From Myxococcales bacterium (GTDB lineage Bacteria; Myxococcota_A; Polyangia; Palsa-1104), in the NCBI GenBank assembly GCA_028287105.1, contig JAQBQH010000075.1, positions 1 through 42,240 of the forward strand: 42,240 nucleotides of DNA. Reading direction: 5' to 3'. Made by a program: the position numbers and the translations under genes. How positions within the stretch are numbered: the first letter of the stretch is position 1; the number at the start of each line of letters is the position of its first letter. The notes under the pieces were generated by a model. It ran no database searches. It was not told the DNA's origin and saw only the letters and a list, made by a program, of their open reading frames with translations. This document shows, piece after piece, positions 1 to 8,080 of the stretch.

Positions 1-129
1 CTCCCGGCGGCGTAGAGGGGCCGCGTCGCGCGAAGCGCGACCTGGGCGGCCCCGATGGAGGAGCACGCCGCGAAGCGGCGACTGCGACGGATTCCGACGC
101 CGGGAGGTCGCCTCACTGCGTCCGCGACC
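1..129. other. Non-coding region with dense nested inverted repeats
   Basis: No convincing gene lies in the first 191 bases. The DNA can fold into several stems. An outer 9-bp pair is CTCCCGGCG at 1-9 with CGCCGGGAG at 98-106. A hairpin at 17-53 has GGGGCCGC (17-24) pairing with GCGGCCCC (46-53) and continues as GTCGCGC (25-31) with GCGCGAC (35-41) around a GAA loop. A second hairpin at 66-80 pairs CGCCGC with GCGGCG, again around GAA. A weaker stem pairs GGTCGC (106-111) with GCGACC (124-129). Both GAA loops sit in the heptamer GCGAAGC, known as an unusually stable DNA mini-hairpin. It could be a structured RNA, an interspersed palindromic repeat or a terminator region; the window edge cuts it off. 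Confidence 0.5.
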
Positions 130-191
130 CCAGCCGTCCCGAAGCTATTCGTTCTCAACTGACCGGCATCGCCCCTAATCGTCGAGGCTGG

Positions 192-1553
192 TCAGCAGCC
201 TCCGTTGCCGGGGCACAGGTCGTGGCCGGTCGTGCTGACGCTGGTGTCGTGGCTCCCGCTCTTCTGGTAGACGCGCACGTAGTCGATCTCGAGCGCCTGC
301 GGAAACGCGCCCGTGTCGACGCCGTGGCGCCCCGCCCACTGGCCGCCGATGGCGAAGTTGAGCAGCACGTGGGCATAGCCGCCGTCGCTGCCGTCGTCGT
401 GGACCCAGCGATAGCCGCGCTGCACGATCCTCTGTCCGTCGACGAAGTCGGTCTCGGTGGTGCCGTCCCACAAGGCGCCGATGACGTGGAAGTCGTCGGC
501 AAAGCTGTACGGCGCGGTCCAGAAGGTCCACTGCGTGTTGAAGGCGCTGTCGGCGTAGAGGAACGCCGAGCCCTGCGCGCCGTGATCGATGACGCCGGTG
601 TGCAGCATGTTGGCCTTGTCCTCGACGCCGTTGTTGACGAACTCGAAGATGTCGATCTCGGGCGGCCAGGTCTGCGCCTCGGAGTTGAGCCAGAAGGCCG
701 GCCACACGCCCTGACCGGCCGGCATCTTCACGCGCGCTTCGAAGTAGCCGTACTTCACCGTCGTCTTGGAGCGGATCATGCCGGAGCTGAAGAGGCCGGA
801 GCCGAGGTTCTCCGAGCGTGGATCGCCCGGTGCGTAGGCCATGAGCTTGAGCGTGCTGCCGTTCATGACGTGGTTGTTGGTCTCGCGATAGCGCTGGAGC
901 TCGTCGTTGAGAGAGTCGAGCGTGCCGCCGCTGTAGACGTAGCGGGTCCACCACTTCGACGTGTCGAGCTGCGCCTCGTTGAACTCGTCGCTGAAGACGA
1001 GGTCGTAGCCCGCGGGGACGTAGGGGCTGTTGGGCCCGTCGCCGGCCGGAGGCGGAGGCGGCGTCGTGCCGCCGAGCGACCAATGCTGATTCGGTCCGCC
1101 CCAGCAATCCCACAGGATCGCCGGCGTGCCGTCGCTGCTGATGTTGCCGGCGATGTCGAGGCAGCGGCCGCCGAGGCCGACGAGCTGGCCGTTCTCGAGC
1201 GACCACTGCTGGTTCGGTCCGCCCCAGCAGCCCCACAGCTGCACCGCCGTGCCGTTGTCGCTGACGTTGCCGGCGACGTCGACGCACTTGCCGCCGGGAC
1301 CGAGCAGCTGGCCGTCGATGATGGTCCACTCTTGCGCGGCGGTGCCGTTGCACGTGTAGAGCTGCACGACGGTGCCGTCGGCGCTGCTGGCGCCGCGCGC
1401 GTCGAGGCACTTGCCGGCCAGGCCGACGATCGGTCCGCGGTACGAGAGGCCCGCCGGCGTTCCGCTGGCCGCGCCGGTGTCGGCGACCCCGTGGCAACCG
1501 GCGACGCTCGAGACCAACGTCAGGACCCACAGCTTGAAGATCGGTTTGAACAT
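192..1553 (-). CDS. GH16 family glycoside hydrolase lipoprotein with ricin-type beta-trefoil domain
   Basis: This is a secreted, probably lipid-anchored endo-glycanase of family GH16, a family that cuts beta-1,3/1,4-glucans or galactans; the exact substrate cannot be read here. The 453-residue product starts with a signal peptide ending in a lipobox (SSVAGC). Next comes a ricin B-type lectin region (about 40-165) with three subdomains, each ending in a QxW motif (QEW, QQW, QHW), then a proline-rich linker and the GH16 domain (about 180-435). The catalytic motif EIDIFE places E299, D301 and E304 as nucleophile, helper and acid/base. The ATG at 1553 is preferred to one five codons upstream because GGAGGT lies 4 bases before it. 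The lectin domain presumably holds the enzyme on polysaccharide. It is read in the same direction as the envelope protein upstream, across a 185-bp gap. Confidence 0.93.
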   Translation of the reverse strand: MFKPIFKLWVLTLVSSVAGCHGVADTGAASGTPAGLSYRGPIVGLAGKCLDARGASSADGTVVQLYTCNGTAAQEWTIIDGQLLGPGGKCVDVAGNVSDNGTAVQLWGCWGGPNQQWSLENGQLVGLGGRCLDIAGNISSDGTPAILWDCWGGPNQHWSLGGTTPPPPPAGDGPNSPYVPAGYDLVFSDEFNEAQLDTSKWWTRYVYSGGTLDSLNDELQRYRETNNHVMNGSTLKLMAYAPGDPRSENLGSGLFSSGMIRSKTTVKYGYFEARVKMPAGQGVWPAFWLNSEAQTWPPEIDIFEFVNNGVEDKANMLHTGVIDHGAQGSAFLYADSAFNTQWTFWTAPYSFADDFHVIGALWDGTTETDFVDGQRIVQRGYRWVHDDGSDGGYAHVLLNFAIGGQWAGRHGVDTGAFPQALEIDYVRVYQKSGSHDTSVSTTGHDLCPGNGGC

Positions 1554-1557
1554 GCTC

Positions 1558-1563
1558 ACCTCC
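1558..1563 (-). promoter_or_regulatory. Shine-Dalgarno that decides the GH16 start
   Basis: On the minus strand GGAGGT lies 4 bases before the ATG at 1553. It overlaps the first codons of the longer reading and therefore supports the shorter start. Confidence 0.7.
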
Positions 1564-1650
1564 GACATGCGGTGCGAAAGGAAAAGGAGCGATTCGCCCG
1601 CAGCAGTGCACGGTCGATGCCGCCGCCAACCCCGCGGGGCGGCGTCGCGA

Positions 1651-1671
1651 CGGTAAACGAGCGGTTTACCG
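1651..1671. promoter_or_regulatory. Perfect inverted repeat, candidate operator
   Basis: Arms CGGTAAAC (1651-1658) and GTTTACCG (1664-1671) are separated by 5 bases. The site is about 100 bp upstream of the GH16 start, in the gap behind the upstream gene. The AT-rich GTAAAC core stands out from its GC-rich surroundings and resembles operators of LacI-type sugar regulators, which would suit a polysaccharide hydrolase. No T-run follows on either strand, so a terminator is less likely. Confidence 0.4.
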
Positions 1672-1738
1672 CCGGCTGGGGCCTCGCCCCCCCGTCGCGC
1701 CAGGTCGCCTGGCCGCCGCTACTTGTCGCCGCGCCGTG

Positions 1739-2941
1739 CTACTTGAGGATCGGCGCCGGGCGCGCGCCGACGAAGGCGAAGGGGACCACCGTCGTCTGAC
1801 CGGCGGGGCGGGCGGCCGACGTCTCGAGCGCATACGACCAGTCGACGCCGACGCCGAACTGGCCGGCGATCGGGTCGATGACCGGCGTGAAGAAGACGGT
1901 GAAGCGCAGGTCGAGCGACGGCGATTGCCCGAGCCGCTCGACGCCGACGCGCCCTTCGACGCCGGGGATGATGTCCTGCCTGGTGAGCTTCGACTTGTGG
2001 AACTCGTAGTCGAGCGCGAAGCGGACGTACGCCGAGGCCGCGGCGGCCGGCAGCGCGCCGCTCATGAAGAGGGCGTTCTTGTCGCAGGCGCGACCGGTCA
2101 CCGTCGGGTCGGTCGACGCGATCGCCTGGCAGCGCTCGACCCGCTCCAGCGACGGAGCCCGCGCGACCTCGCCGCCCGCGCGCAGGTTGATCGCGAACGC
2201 GTGAAAGAGAAACAGCGCGGCGTTGGCGCCGAGCTGCACGTCGTACTTGGTGACGTCGGTAGGGGCCAGCGCCAGATCGTTGCGATAGACGCCGAGCTTG
2301 TCGTAGCCGACCGCGAGATCGCCGCCCACCCAGTATTCGACGTTGCGCAGCGTCGAAGGGATGTTCGAGACCAGGAGGTTGCGCCGCTCCATCGCCATCT
2401 GCAGCGGCGCGACCCGCTCGAGCTGCGCGTTGGTGCAGCCGCGCTCGCTGCGACAGTGCTCGTCGCGCATCCAGCGCACGATCTGCGACTGCGAGCAGGG
2501 CTCGATCTGGTTCGCCTCGCACAGCTTCAGGTCCTCGAAGGTGCGCTCCTCCGGCGACAGCGCCAACGACACGCGCGCCGCCTCTTCGGTGCGCCACTTC
2601 ATGGCGCGGCGCGAGTCGTAGCCGAGCGACAGCTCGCCCTCGAAGGCGGGGTTGCCGGGCGCCAGGAAGCGCGCGATGCGCGAGTCGCCGTCGAGTGGCG
2701 CCGAGATCCTGGCGGAGACGCTCACCAGCGACGGGAAGGCGTAGGTCACCGAGAGCGTCAGCCGCTTCTCGTCGCTGGTAAAGATCAGGTTGGCGTCGGC
2801 CGCGGGCGCGTCCACCGGCGTCGGCAGGAGCACCGTGAGCGACTGCTTCTTGGGATCGTCGCCGCGCGCGCTCGTCGCTGCGACGAGCGAGGCCACCACG
2901 AGCGACGCCCCGACGAGGGCGCGCTTGCAGGCGCGGCTCAT
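1739..2941 (-). CDS. Exported envelope protein of unknown function, possibly outer-membrane beta-barrel
   Basis: I do not recognise a named family. The 400-residue product begins with a signal peptide (MSRACKR, then a hydrophobic stretch ending near TSARG-DD). The mature part has many alternating segments such as LTLSVTYAF, YVRFALDYEF and LDLRFTVFFTPVID, of the kind seen in outer-membrane barrels, and ends close to the final strands. Four cysteines lie in two short stretches in the middle (LCEANQIEPCSQ and EHCRSERGC), which suggests disulfides and a periplasmic or surface location. Its ATG overlaps the stop of the upstream small gene by 4 bases (ATGA), so the two are translationally coupled. 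The frame stays open upstream, but the signal peptide and this overlap fix the start at 2941. Confidence 0.75.
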   Translation of the reverse strand: MSRACKRALVGASLVVASLVAATSARGDDPKKQSLTVLLPTPVDAPAADANLIFTSDEKRLTLSVTYAFPSLVSVSARISAPLDGDSRIARFLAPGNPAFEGELSLGYDSRRAMKWRTEEAARVSLALSPEERTFEDLKLCEANQIEPCSQSQIVRWMRDEHCRSERGCTNAQLERVAPLQMAMERRNLLVSNIPSTLRNVEYWVGGDLAVGYDKLGVYRNDLALAPTDVTKYDVQLGANAALFLFHAFAINLRAGGEVARAPSLERVERCQAIASTDPTVTGRACDKNALFMSGALPAAAASAYVRFALDYEFHKSKLTRQDIIPGVEGRVGVERLGQSPSLDLRFTVFFTPVIDPIAGQFGVGVDWSYALETSAARPAGQTTVVPFAFVGARPAPILK

Positions 2942-3279
2942 CGCGTGAGGCGACCGGTGACCGAGTCGCTCGGATAGAGCGTGATGTCCGCCTTCTGCGA
3001 GATCGGATGCGGCGTCGGGCTGTCCGAGGTCACCGTCAGCAACCAGCTCACCGACGCGCCGACGAGGAAGGTGACGCGATAGGCCATGCGCTCGGTGTCG
3101 AACGTGGAGAGCCACTTGGTCGCGCGCCACTCGAGCGCGCCCGTCGTCTTCGTGACGGTGAGCTCTTCTTCATCCTGCAGCGTGAGGTCGCGATTCTCGT
3201 CGAGCCATATGCGCACCGCCGGCGTCAGGCCGTCGATGTGACGCGCAGCCTTGAAGCAGAATTCGATCGTCGCCCCCAT
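2938..3279 (-). CDS. Small conserved-looking protein of unknown function
   Basis: This 113-residue protein starts MGATIEFC and has no signal peptide. It is rich in charged residues and predicted beta strands (VRIWLDENRDLTLQDEEELTVTKTT, then AYRVTFLVGASVSWLLTV). I cannot assign a family. Its stop overlaps the start of the downstream envelope protein (ATGA at 2938-2941), so the pair is probably one transcript. It is divergent from the helical protein beginning near 3319, with about 40 bp between the starts. The frame continues far upstream, but that part is antisense to the divergent gene and is not believable protein. Confidence 0.65.
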   Translation of the reverse strand: MGATIEFCFKAARHIDGLTPAVRIWLDENRDLTLQDEEELTVTKTTGALEWRATKWLSTFDTERMAYRVTFLVGASVSWLLTVTSDSPTPHPISQKADITLYPSDSVTGRLTR

Positions 3280-3318
3280 GAGGCGAGATGTACTACGAAG
3301 AAATTGACGGCGAAAGGT

Positions 3319-4236
3319 ATGATGCGTGCCGTGACCGAGGACAAGATCGCCGCGCTCGTCGACGCCGGCTTCGAATTCATCTGTGAGCGCCGCGTCCACG
3401 ACTTCCTCGACGTCGAGCGCGTGCTGGCGGCGGCCGACGCCGTCGCAACCGAAGCGCGGCTGCCCCGGCTCGTCGCGCGCTTCGCCATCCCGGCGCGGCA
3501 GCGCTTCCTCGAGCGGGCGGAGAAGAGCAGCGTCCTCCTCGGCGCCTGGCTGCCTGACGCCGCGCGCGACGCCATCGCCACGCTGCTGGGCATGCCGGCG
3601 CCGATTCCGCGCCCGCTCGTCGACAAGGTGGTGGCCGACGAGCATGTGCGCGAGTCCGCGCGCGCGATGCTGCACGAGACCATGACCAGCTTCATCCACA
3701 AGGCCTTCGCCGTGACGCCGGGCGGGCGCGGGCTGCGCGGCGTCATCGGCCTCGGCGCGCGCGCCGCCGGCGGCCTCTTCGGCGGCCTCGGCGAGGAGCT
3801 GCAGCGCCAGCTCGAGGAGCGCGTGCGCGACTTCGTCGACAGCGGCGTCGAGATGATGCAGCGGCGCGTCGCGCAGCGGCTGGTGAGCGACGAGACCGCG
3901 CGCCTCCTCGGAACGCGCCGCCGCGCCATCTTCCTCGACCTCTTGAAGCGTCCCGAGTCGGACGTAGCGCGTCTGGTCGCGCGCCTGCCGTGGATGGCGA
4001 TCGATGCGCTCGCACCGTCGCTGGTGACGCACAACCTGGCGCGCGCGGAGGTGCGCGCGGCGCTCAAGGACGAGCTGAGCGCGGTGATCGCCGACCTGTC
4101 GACGCAGACCATCGGCGAGCTCCTCGACGAGCTGGGGCTGCGCGAGATCGCGCGCGAAGGGGTGCGCGTTCACCTGTTGCCGCTGGCGCGCGCCTTCGCC
4201 TCCTCGTCGCACTTTCAGGGCACACTGGCCCCATGA
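3319..4236 (+). CDS. Hypothetical helical protein coupled to a phosphoesterase
   Basis: About 305 residues, no signal peptide, mainly amphipathic helices with many Arg, Glu and Ala. A short glycine-rich patch (GLGARAAGGLFGGLGEELQ) near the middle could insert into or touch a membrane. I do not recognise the family. The start is uncertain: ATG at 3319, ATG at 3322 with GAAAGG 4 bases upstream, or GTG at 3331 with a -10-like TATGAT (3318-3323) 7 bases before it. The stop overlaps the ATG of the next gene (ATGA at 4233-4236), so the protein is made together with the secreted phosphoesterase. Confidence 0.75.
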   Translation: MMRAVTEDKIAALVDAGFEFICERRVHDFLDVERVLAAADAVATEARLPRLVARFAIPARQRFLERAEKSSVLLGAWLPDAARDAIATLLGMPAPIPRPLVDKVVADEHVRESARAMLHETMTSFIHKAFAVTPGGRGLRGVIGLGARAAGGLFGGLGEELQRQLEERVRDFVDSGVEMMQRRVAQRLVSDETARLLGTRRRAIFLDLLKRPESDVARLVARLPWMAIDALAPSLVTHNLARAEVRAALKDELSAVIADLSTQTIGELLDELGLREIAREGVRVHLLPLARAFASSSHFQGTLAP

Positions 4237-5555
4237 GCCGCGCGCGCGTCGCCCCATTGTCGCTGGTCCCGTTCACGTTGGCTGCGTGGTCGCTCGTCGC
4301 CGGCTGCGGCGGTCCGGCCCGCACGCCGGGAAGCTGTGACGGTCCCTGTCCCGCTTCGAAGATCAATCACCTCGTCATCGTCGTGCAGGAGAACCACACC
4401 TTCGACAGCTACTTCGGCAGCTACTGCAGCGCACCGGCGGGCTCGAACCCGTCGTGCACCGGCGGGCCGGCCTGCTGCGAGGCGGCGCCCGCGACCGAGC
4501 CGAGCGGCAGCGCGCCGATCGTCCTCGGCGACGACGCCAACGGCAGCTACGATCCGAACCATTCGCAGGCGTGCGAGACCGACGCGATCAACGGCGGCAA
4601 GATGGATCGCTTCGTCACCAGCGCGCTGTGCGGCGATGCGCGCAACGTCGCCGTCGCCGACGCCGCCACCGTCAAGGCCTACTGGGATCTCGCCGCCGGC
4701 GGTGCGCTCGCCGATCGCTGGTTCCAACCGCTCCTCGGCGCCAGCGCCGCCAACGACATGTACCTCGCCGCCGCGCGCTTCGTCTTCAAGGACAACGACG
4801 TCATCCCCGACGCCACCGGCAAGGATTGCAGCTTCATCAACGCGCTGGCCAGCTTCGACAATCCGACGGTGGGCGACCTCCTCGTCGGCCGCGGCATCTC
4901 GTGGGCCTGGTACGGCGAGGGCTACAGCGCCATGCAGGCCGCGCGCGCCAAGGGTCACTGTCCCGACGCGCCCGACGCCTGCGGCGCCGGCCTCAGCATC
5001 TACCCGTGCGTCTACGATCCGAGCGACGTGCCGTTCCAATACTACGCACAGTTCCGCGACAACCCGATCTACATGCGCGACTACGCGCAGCTGCAAAAAG
5101 ATCTCGATGGCGGGTCGCTGCCGCAGGTCAGCTTCGTCAAGGCGCTCGGCTACCGCACCGAGCATCCCGGTTATCACACCAAGATCAGCGACGGCATCGG
5201 CTTCGTGACCGAGGCGCTGGCGGCGGTGCGCGGTTCGGCCTACGCCGAGGACACGCTCGTCGTCATCACCTACGACGAAGGCGGCGGCTACTTCGACCAC
5301 GTCACGCCGCCGGCGACCAGCAGCGTCGACAACCAGCCCTACGGCACGCGCGTGCCGACGATCGTGGTCGGCCCCTTCGCGCGCAAGAACGCGGTCTCGC
5401 ACGTGACCCTCGAGCACTCGTCGCTGGTGCGCTTCATCGAGTGGAACTGGCTCGGCATGCAGACCGGGCAGCTGGCGGCGCGCGACGCCGAGGTGCACAA
5501 CCTGGGAAGCTTGCTCGATCCGGCTGCGACGGGAGTCGCGGTCCCCGAGGACTAA
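4233..5555 (+). CDS. Phosphoesterase / phospholipase C family lipoprotein
   Basis: A secreted hydrolase of the phosphoesterase family that includes bacterial phospholipase C and acid phosphatase AcpA; it should cleave phosphate esters, perhaps phospholipid head groups, at the cell surface. The 440-residue product has a signal peptide and lipobox (SLVAGC, lipid Cys25). The family opening motif QENHTFDSYFG is at 52-62. The metal-binding stretch VITYDEGGGYFDHVTPP lies in the C-terminal third, followed by GTRVPTIVVGPFAR. Extra cysteines near the N-terminus (CSAPAG, CTGG, CC) may form disulfides. It is shorter than the roughly 700-residue Pseudomonas phospholipases and lacks their C-terminal domains. 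Translation is coupled to the upstream gene. Substrate specificity is not deducible. Confidence 0.9.
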   Translation: MSRARVAPLSLVPFTLAAWSLVAGCGGPARTPGSCDGPCPASKINHLVIVVQENHTFDSYFGSYCSAPAGSNPSCTGGPACCEAAPATEPSGSAPIVLGDDANGSYDPNHSQACETDAINGGKMDRFVTSALCGDARNVAVADAATVKAYWDLAAGGALADRWFQPLLGASAANDMYLAAARFVFKDNDVIPDATGKDCSFINALASFDNPTVGDLLVGRGISWAWYGEGYSAMQAARAKGHCPDAPDACGAGLSIYPCVYDPSDVPFQYYAQFRDNPIYMRDYAQLQKDLDGGSLPQVSFVKALGYRTEHPGYHTKISDGIGFVTEALAAVRGSAYAEDTLVVITYDEGGGYFDHVTPPATSSVDNQPYGTRVPTIVVGPFARKNAVSHVTLEHSSLVRFIEWNWLGMQTGQLAARDAEVHNLGSLLDPAATGVAVPED

Positions 5556-5587
5556 AGCGTCCGCGACTAGCAGCCGCCCCGGGTGGC

Positions 5588-6382
5588 TCAGCCGCGGCGC
5601 GGAATTCCGTAGAAGTAGTAGCCGCTGCCGCCGGGCGAGAAGTGGTGTCGCCCCCAGGTCCATTCGAACCGGTCGCCGAGCGGGGCGACCATCGCTTCCA
5701 ATTCTTCGCGGCTGTAGACGCGCATCGTGCTGACCAGCCCGTCCCACAGTGACGCGGCCAGCACGAGCGGAGTGGCAAAGGTGATGAACGCCTTTTGCCC
5801 GCGGTCGCGGCCGCTCAGGAGCGGATTCATCGCCAGCGCCAGCACGCCGAACGGCAGGAACGAGGCGAAGCGCAGCGGATTGCGATCGAAGGTCTCGGCG
5901 ATGAACATCCCTGCCGATCCGTCGACCGCGTCGGCGAGGATGCGCTGCGCCAGCGTCGGCGGGAAGTGGTGGAAGGAATTGATGATGACGCGCGCGCGGC
6001 CGCCCGCGACCTCGGGGCGGATGGCGGTGGCGTCGACGGGCGAGCCGACGAACGAGATGTCGTCGGGAAAGGCGGCGCGCGCCTGCTGCCACGCTTCGAT
6101 CTGCGGATGCAGATCGGTGAGGATGAAGCGCGGCGGCGTGCGACCGGCGCGGCGGATCTCGTTGACCAGGATGCGGGCCGGCCCGCCCGCGCCCGCGCCG
6201 ACGTCGAGGACCTCCGACACGCCGGCGCGCGCGACGAACTCCTCGAACGGCGCCACCAACCCGGCCAGGAGGTGCCCCCACGCCAGCGTGCGGCTCAGCG
6301 ACTCGACGATGGTGTCGCGGAGCGCGCGCGGCGCCCACGAGGAGTCGTTGAACTCGAAGAGCTGGAGTCGCGGCAGCGCCAT
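5588..6382 (-). CDS. Class I SAM-dependent methyltransferase
   Basis: A 264-residue cytoplasmic protein with the Rossmann SAM-binding signature VLDVGAGAGG (58-67) and a motif II-like segment FILTDLHPQI. The segment VIINSFHHFPP matches the motif seen in small-molecule methyltransferases of the UbiE/BioC type. The substrate is unknown. It is convergent with the phosphoesterase (32-bp gap holding a weak hairpin near 5569-5586) and divergent from the AgmX-like gene at 6426. The ATG at 6382 is chosen because a -10-like TGTAAT lies 6 bases upstream on the minus strand and no ribosome-binding site is visible. Confidence 0.88.
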   Translation of the reverse strand: MALPRLQLFEFNDSSWAPRALRDTIVESLSRTLAWGHLLAGLVAPFEEFVARAGVSEVLDVGAGAGGPARILVNEIRRAGRTPPRFILTDLHPQIEAWQQARAAFPDDISFVGSPVDATAIRPEVAGGRARVIINSFHHFPPTLAQRILADAVDGSAGMFIAETFDRNPLRFASFLPFGVLALAMNPLLSGRDRGQKAFITFATPLVLAASLWDGLVSTMRVYSREELEAMVAPLGDRFEWTWGRHHFSPGGSGYYFYGIPRRG

Positions 6383-6425
6383 CGGCGGATTACAGCACGG
6401 CTCGACGTGATATGCTGCCCGCGGG

Positions 6426-7733
6426 ATGCGTCTCGTCGCTGCGATCTTCTTCGCCTCTGCCATCGGCAGCGTCGCTGGCGCCGACACCTCGCGCGAGACG
6501 CCGCTCCTCGAAGACGATCTGACCAAGAACAAGCGCACGCGCATCGACGCGCCCAAGGACGCCTTCGACGCCGACCTCGACGCCGCGCTCGGCGGGCCGC
6601 AGGGCTTCTCGACCAAAGAGCTGGAGAAGATGGGCGATCGCATCAAGGCCGAGCTGCGCCGCGACCGCCCGCGCGCCTCGCCGCGCATCATCCTCTTCCT
6701 GTATCCCGGCCGCATCAGCGCCGAGAAGCTGAAGTCGCTGTCGGAGGTGAACGTCGACATCGAGCTCATCATGGATCCCTGCGAGCGCAGCGTCTGCAAA
6801 GAGGCTGTGGCCAAGCACATCGAGCTGGTCGGTCGCGCCGTCGGTACGCCCGTCGTCGCCGGCGCCGGCTGGAAGATGATCTTCCAGACCCTGACGCTCA
6901 AGACCTCGTCGACGCTGCACGATCAAGAGGTGTCGGTCTATCAGGTGCCGATCAAGGAGTGCATCGCGGCGGCGCAGAAGCCGGGCGGCGGCCTCGCGTG
7001 GCTCGACTCGCAGCAACATGCCGAGGATGACTACGAGCCCATCGTCACCAAGGCCATCGCGCGCCACGCCGCCGAGCGCCGCGTTTCGCTCGCCGCGCCA
7101 CCGTCAGTGAAGCGCGGCCCCGCCGGCGTCGACGTGCGCATCAAGGTGCGCGGCGATCGCGCGCGCACGCAGCAGCAGGCCATCGACGCGCTCGGCGCCT
7201 GCGCCTCGGGCCTGCGCGACAATCCCAAGTCACCGGCGCAGCAGGCGCTCGAGGTCGAGGTCGAGACCGGCACGCGCGACGGCGCCCGTCGCTTTCGCGC
7301 CCCCGGCAATCCGGTCGGGCTCTACGTCGACGGCCGCATGTCCGGCGGCGATCTGTGGGCCAGCTACGTCGCCGAGATCAAGAAGGACGGCGCGCAACGC
7401 CTGAGCTTCGACGACGCCGACGCCAGCGGCCGCGGCGTGCGCTCGGACGCGCCCGACCCCGACGACAACGAAGTCATCGCGCTGCTCTCGTCGAGCTTCC
7501 AGCCGTTCGCCGCCTGCGCGCGCGCCGAGGCGCAGAAGCAGAAGCAGTTCCGCGGCGTGGTCCTGACGTTCAAGTGGACCGGCGCCGGCAAGGCCGAGGA
7601 GATCGACGTCAAGGAAGCGGCGCTGCGCGGCTCGCCGCTGGCGCGCTGTCTCGCCGCCGCCGTCAACGCGGTTCGCCTGCCGCGCCACAACGCGGCGCCA
7701 CGCACCATCGAGTATCCGATTCGCGTTCAGTAA
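6426..7733 (+). CDS. Secreted protein with AgmX/TonB-like C-terminal domain
   Basis: A 435-residue exported protein with a short signal peptide (MRLVAAIFFASAIGSVAGA). The central part is unassigned and has a possible disulfide pair (DPCERSVC). The last 90 residues (FAACARAEAQKQKQFRGVVLTFKWTGAGKAEEIDVKEAALRGSPLARCLAAAVNAVRLP) resemble the C-terminal domain of myxobacterial AgmX/PglI-type proteins, a TonB-like fold linked to envelope and gliding machines. That assignment rests on pattern memory only. No Shine-Dalgarno is present; TATGCT (6411-6416) sits 9 bases before the ATG, which suggests a leaderless or very short-leader mRNA. The DUF350 gene follows 11 bp downstream, so both are probably co-transcribed. 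Confidence 0.8.
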   Translation: MRLVAAIFFASAIGSVAGADTSRETPLLEDDLTKNKRTRIDAPKDAFDADLDAALGGPQGFSTKELEKMGDRIKAELRRDRPRASPRIILFLYPGRISAEKLKSLSEVNVDIELIMDPCERSVCKEAVAKHIELVGRAVGTPVVAGAGWKMIFQTLTLKTSSTLHDQEVSVYQVPIKECIAAAQKPGGGLAWLDSQQHAEDDYEPIVTKAIARHAAERRVSLAAPPSVKRGPAGVDVRIKVRGDRARTQQQAIDALGACASGLRDNPKSPAQQALEVEVETGTRDGARRFRAPGNPVGLYVDGRMSGGDLWASYVAEIKKDGAQRLSFDDADASGRGVRSDAPDPDDNEVIALLSSSFQPFAACARAEAQKQKQFRGVVLTFKWTGAGKAEEIDVKEAALRGSPLARCLAAAVNAVRLPRHNAAPRTIEYPIRVQ

Positions 7734-7744
7734 AGGGGGACATC

Positions 7745-7975
7745 ATGGGGAACGAGCTCTCGCTCACGCTGTTGCAGATGGGACGAAGCCTGGCCTGGGC
7801 CGTGGTGGCGGCGGTCAGCTTCGCATTCGCGATGGGGCTGTCGATCAAGGTGTTCGACTGGATGTCGAAGGACATCAACGAATGGGAGGAGATCCGCAAA
7901 GGCAACCTCGGGGTCGCGCTCATCTTCGTGGCGATGATCCTGTCGGTCGGCCTCGTGCTCTACAAAGTCATCTGA
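7745..7975 (+). CDS. DUF350 family inner-membrane protein
   Basis: A 76-residue membrane protein with two transmembrane helices (about 13-35 and 52-74) joined by a charged loop (DWMSKDINEWEEIRKGN). The phrase IRKGNLGVALIFVAMILSVGLVLY is typical of DUF350 proteins, small membrane proteins of unknown role. Most members carry a repeated unit and are nearly twice as long; this one has a single unit. A G-rich ribosome-binding site (AAAGGGGG) precedes the ATG. It is probably co-transcribed with the secreted protein ending 11 bp upstream. Confidence 0.85.
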   Translation: MGNELSLTLLQMGRSLAWAVVAAVSFAFAMGLSIKVFDWMSKDINEWEEIRKGNLGVALIFVAMILSVGLVLYKVI

Positions 7976-7979
7976 GCGC

Positions 7980-8023
7980 CAGAAATCTGAGGGGCGGCGC
8001 CCGCCGATCGCAGTAAATCTGAG
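7980..8023. promoter_or_regulatory. Paired direct repeats, candidate enhancer sites for the sigma-54 promoter
   Basis: AAATCTGAG occurs at 7983-7991 and again at 8015-8023, 32 bp apart, close to three turns of DNA. Both copies lie in a CAG...CTG context; in the first, CAGA and TCTG form a small palindrome (7980-7989). They sit about 75 and 110 bp upstream of the start expected from the -24/-12 element at 8066-8080, the usual place for activator binding. Confidence 0.45.
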
Positions 8024-8065
8024 AGCGCACGCCGGGGGCAGTGTGCGATTTCGCCGACTTCGGCG

Positions 8066-8080
8066 TGGCACTGCGCTTGC
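8066..8080 (+). promoter_or_regulatory. Sigma-54 (-24/-12) promoter
   Basis: TGGCACTGCGCTTGC matches the sigma-54 consensus: GG at 8067-8068 and GC at 8079-8080 are separated by exactly 10 bases, with TGGCAC and TTGC intact. The predicted start is near 8091, giving a 28-base leader that includes AGGAG (8107-8111) before the ATG at 8119. It should drive the beta-propeller lipoprotein. Confidence 0.7.

Noticed and set aside
4719-4732. TGGTTCCAACCG, resembling the coding-embedded palindrome
   Set aside because: The spacing between half-sites differs by one base and one arm end is wrong, so I did not count it as a copy.
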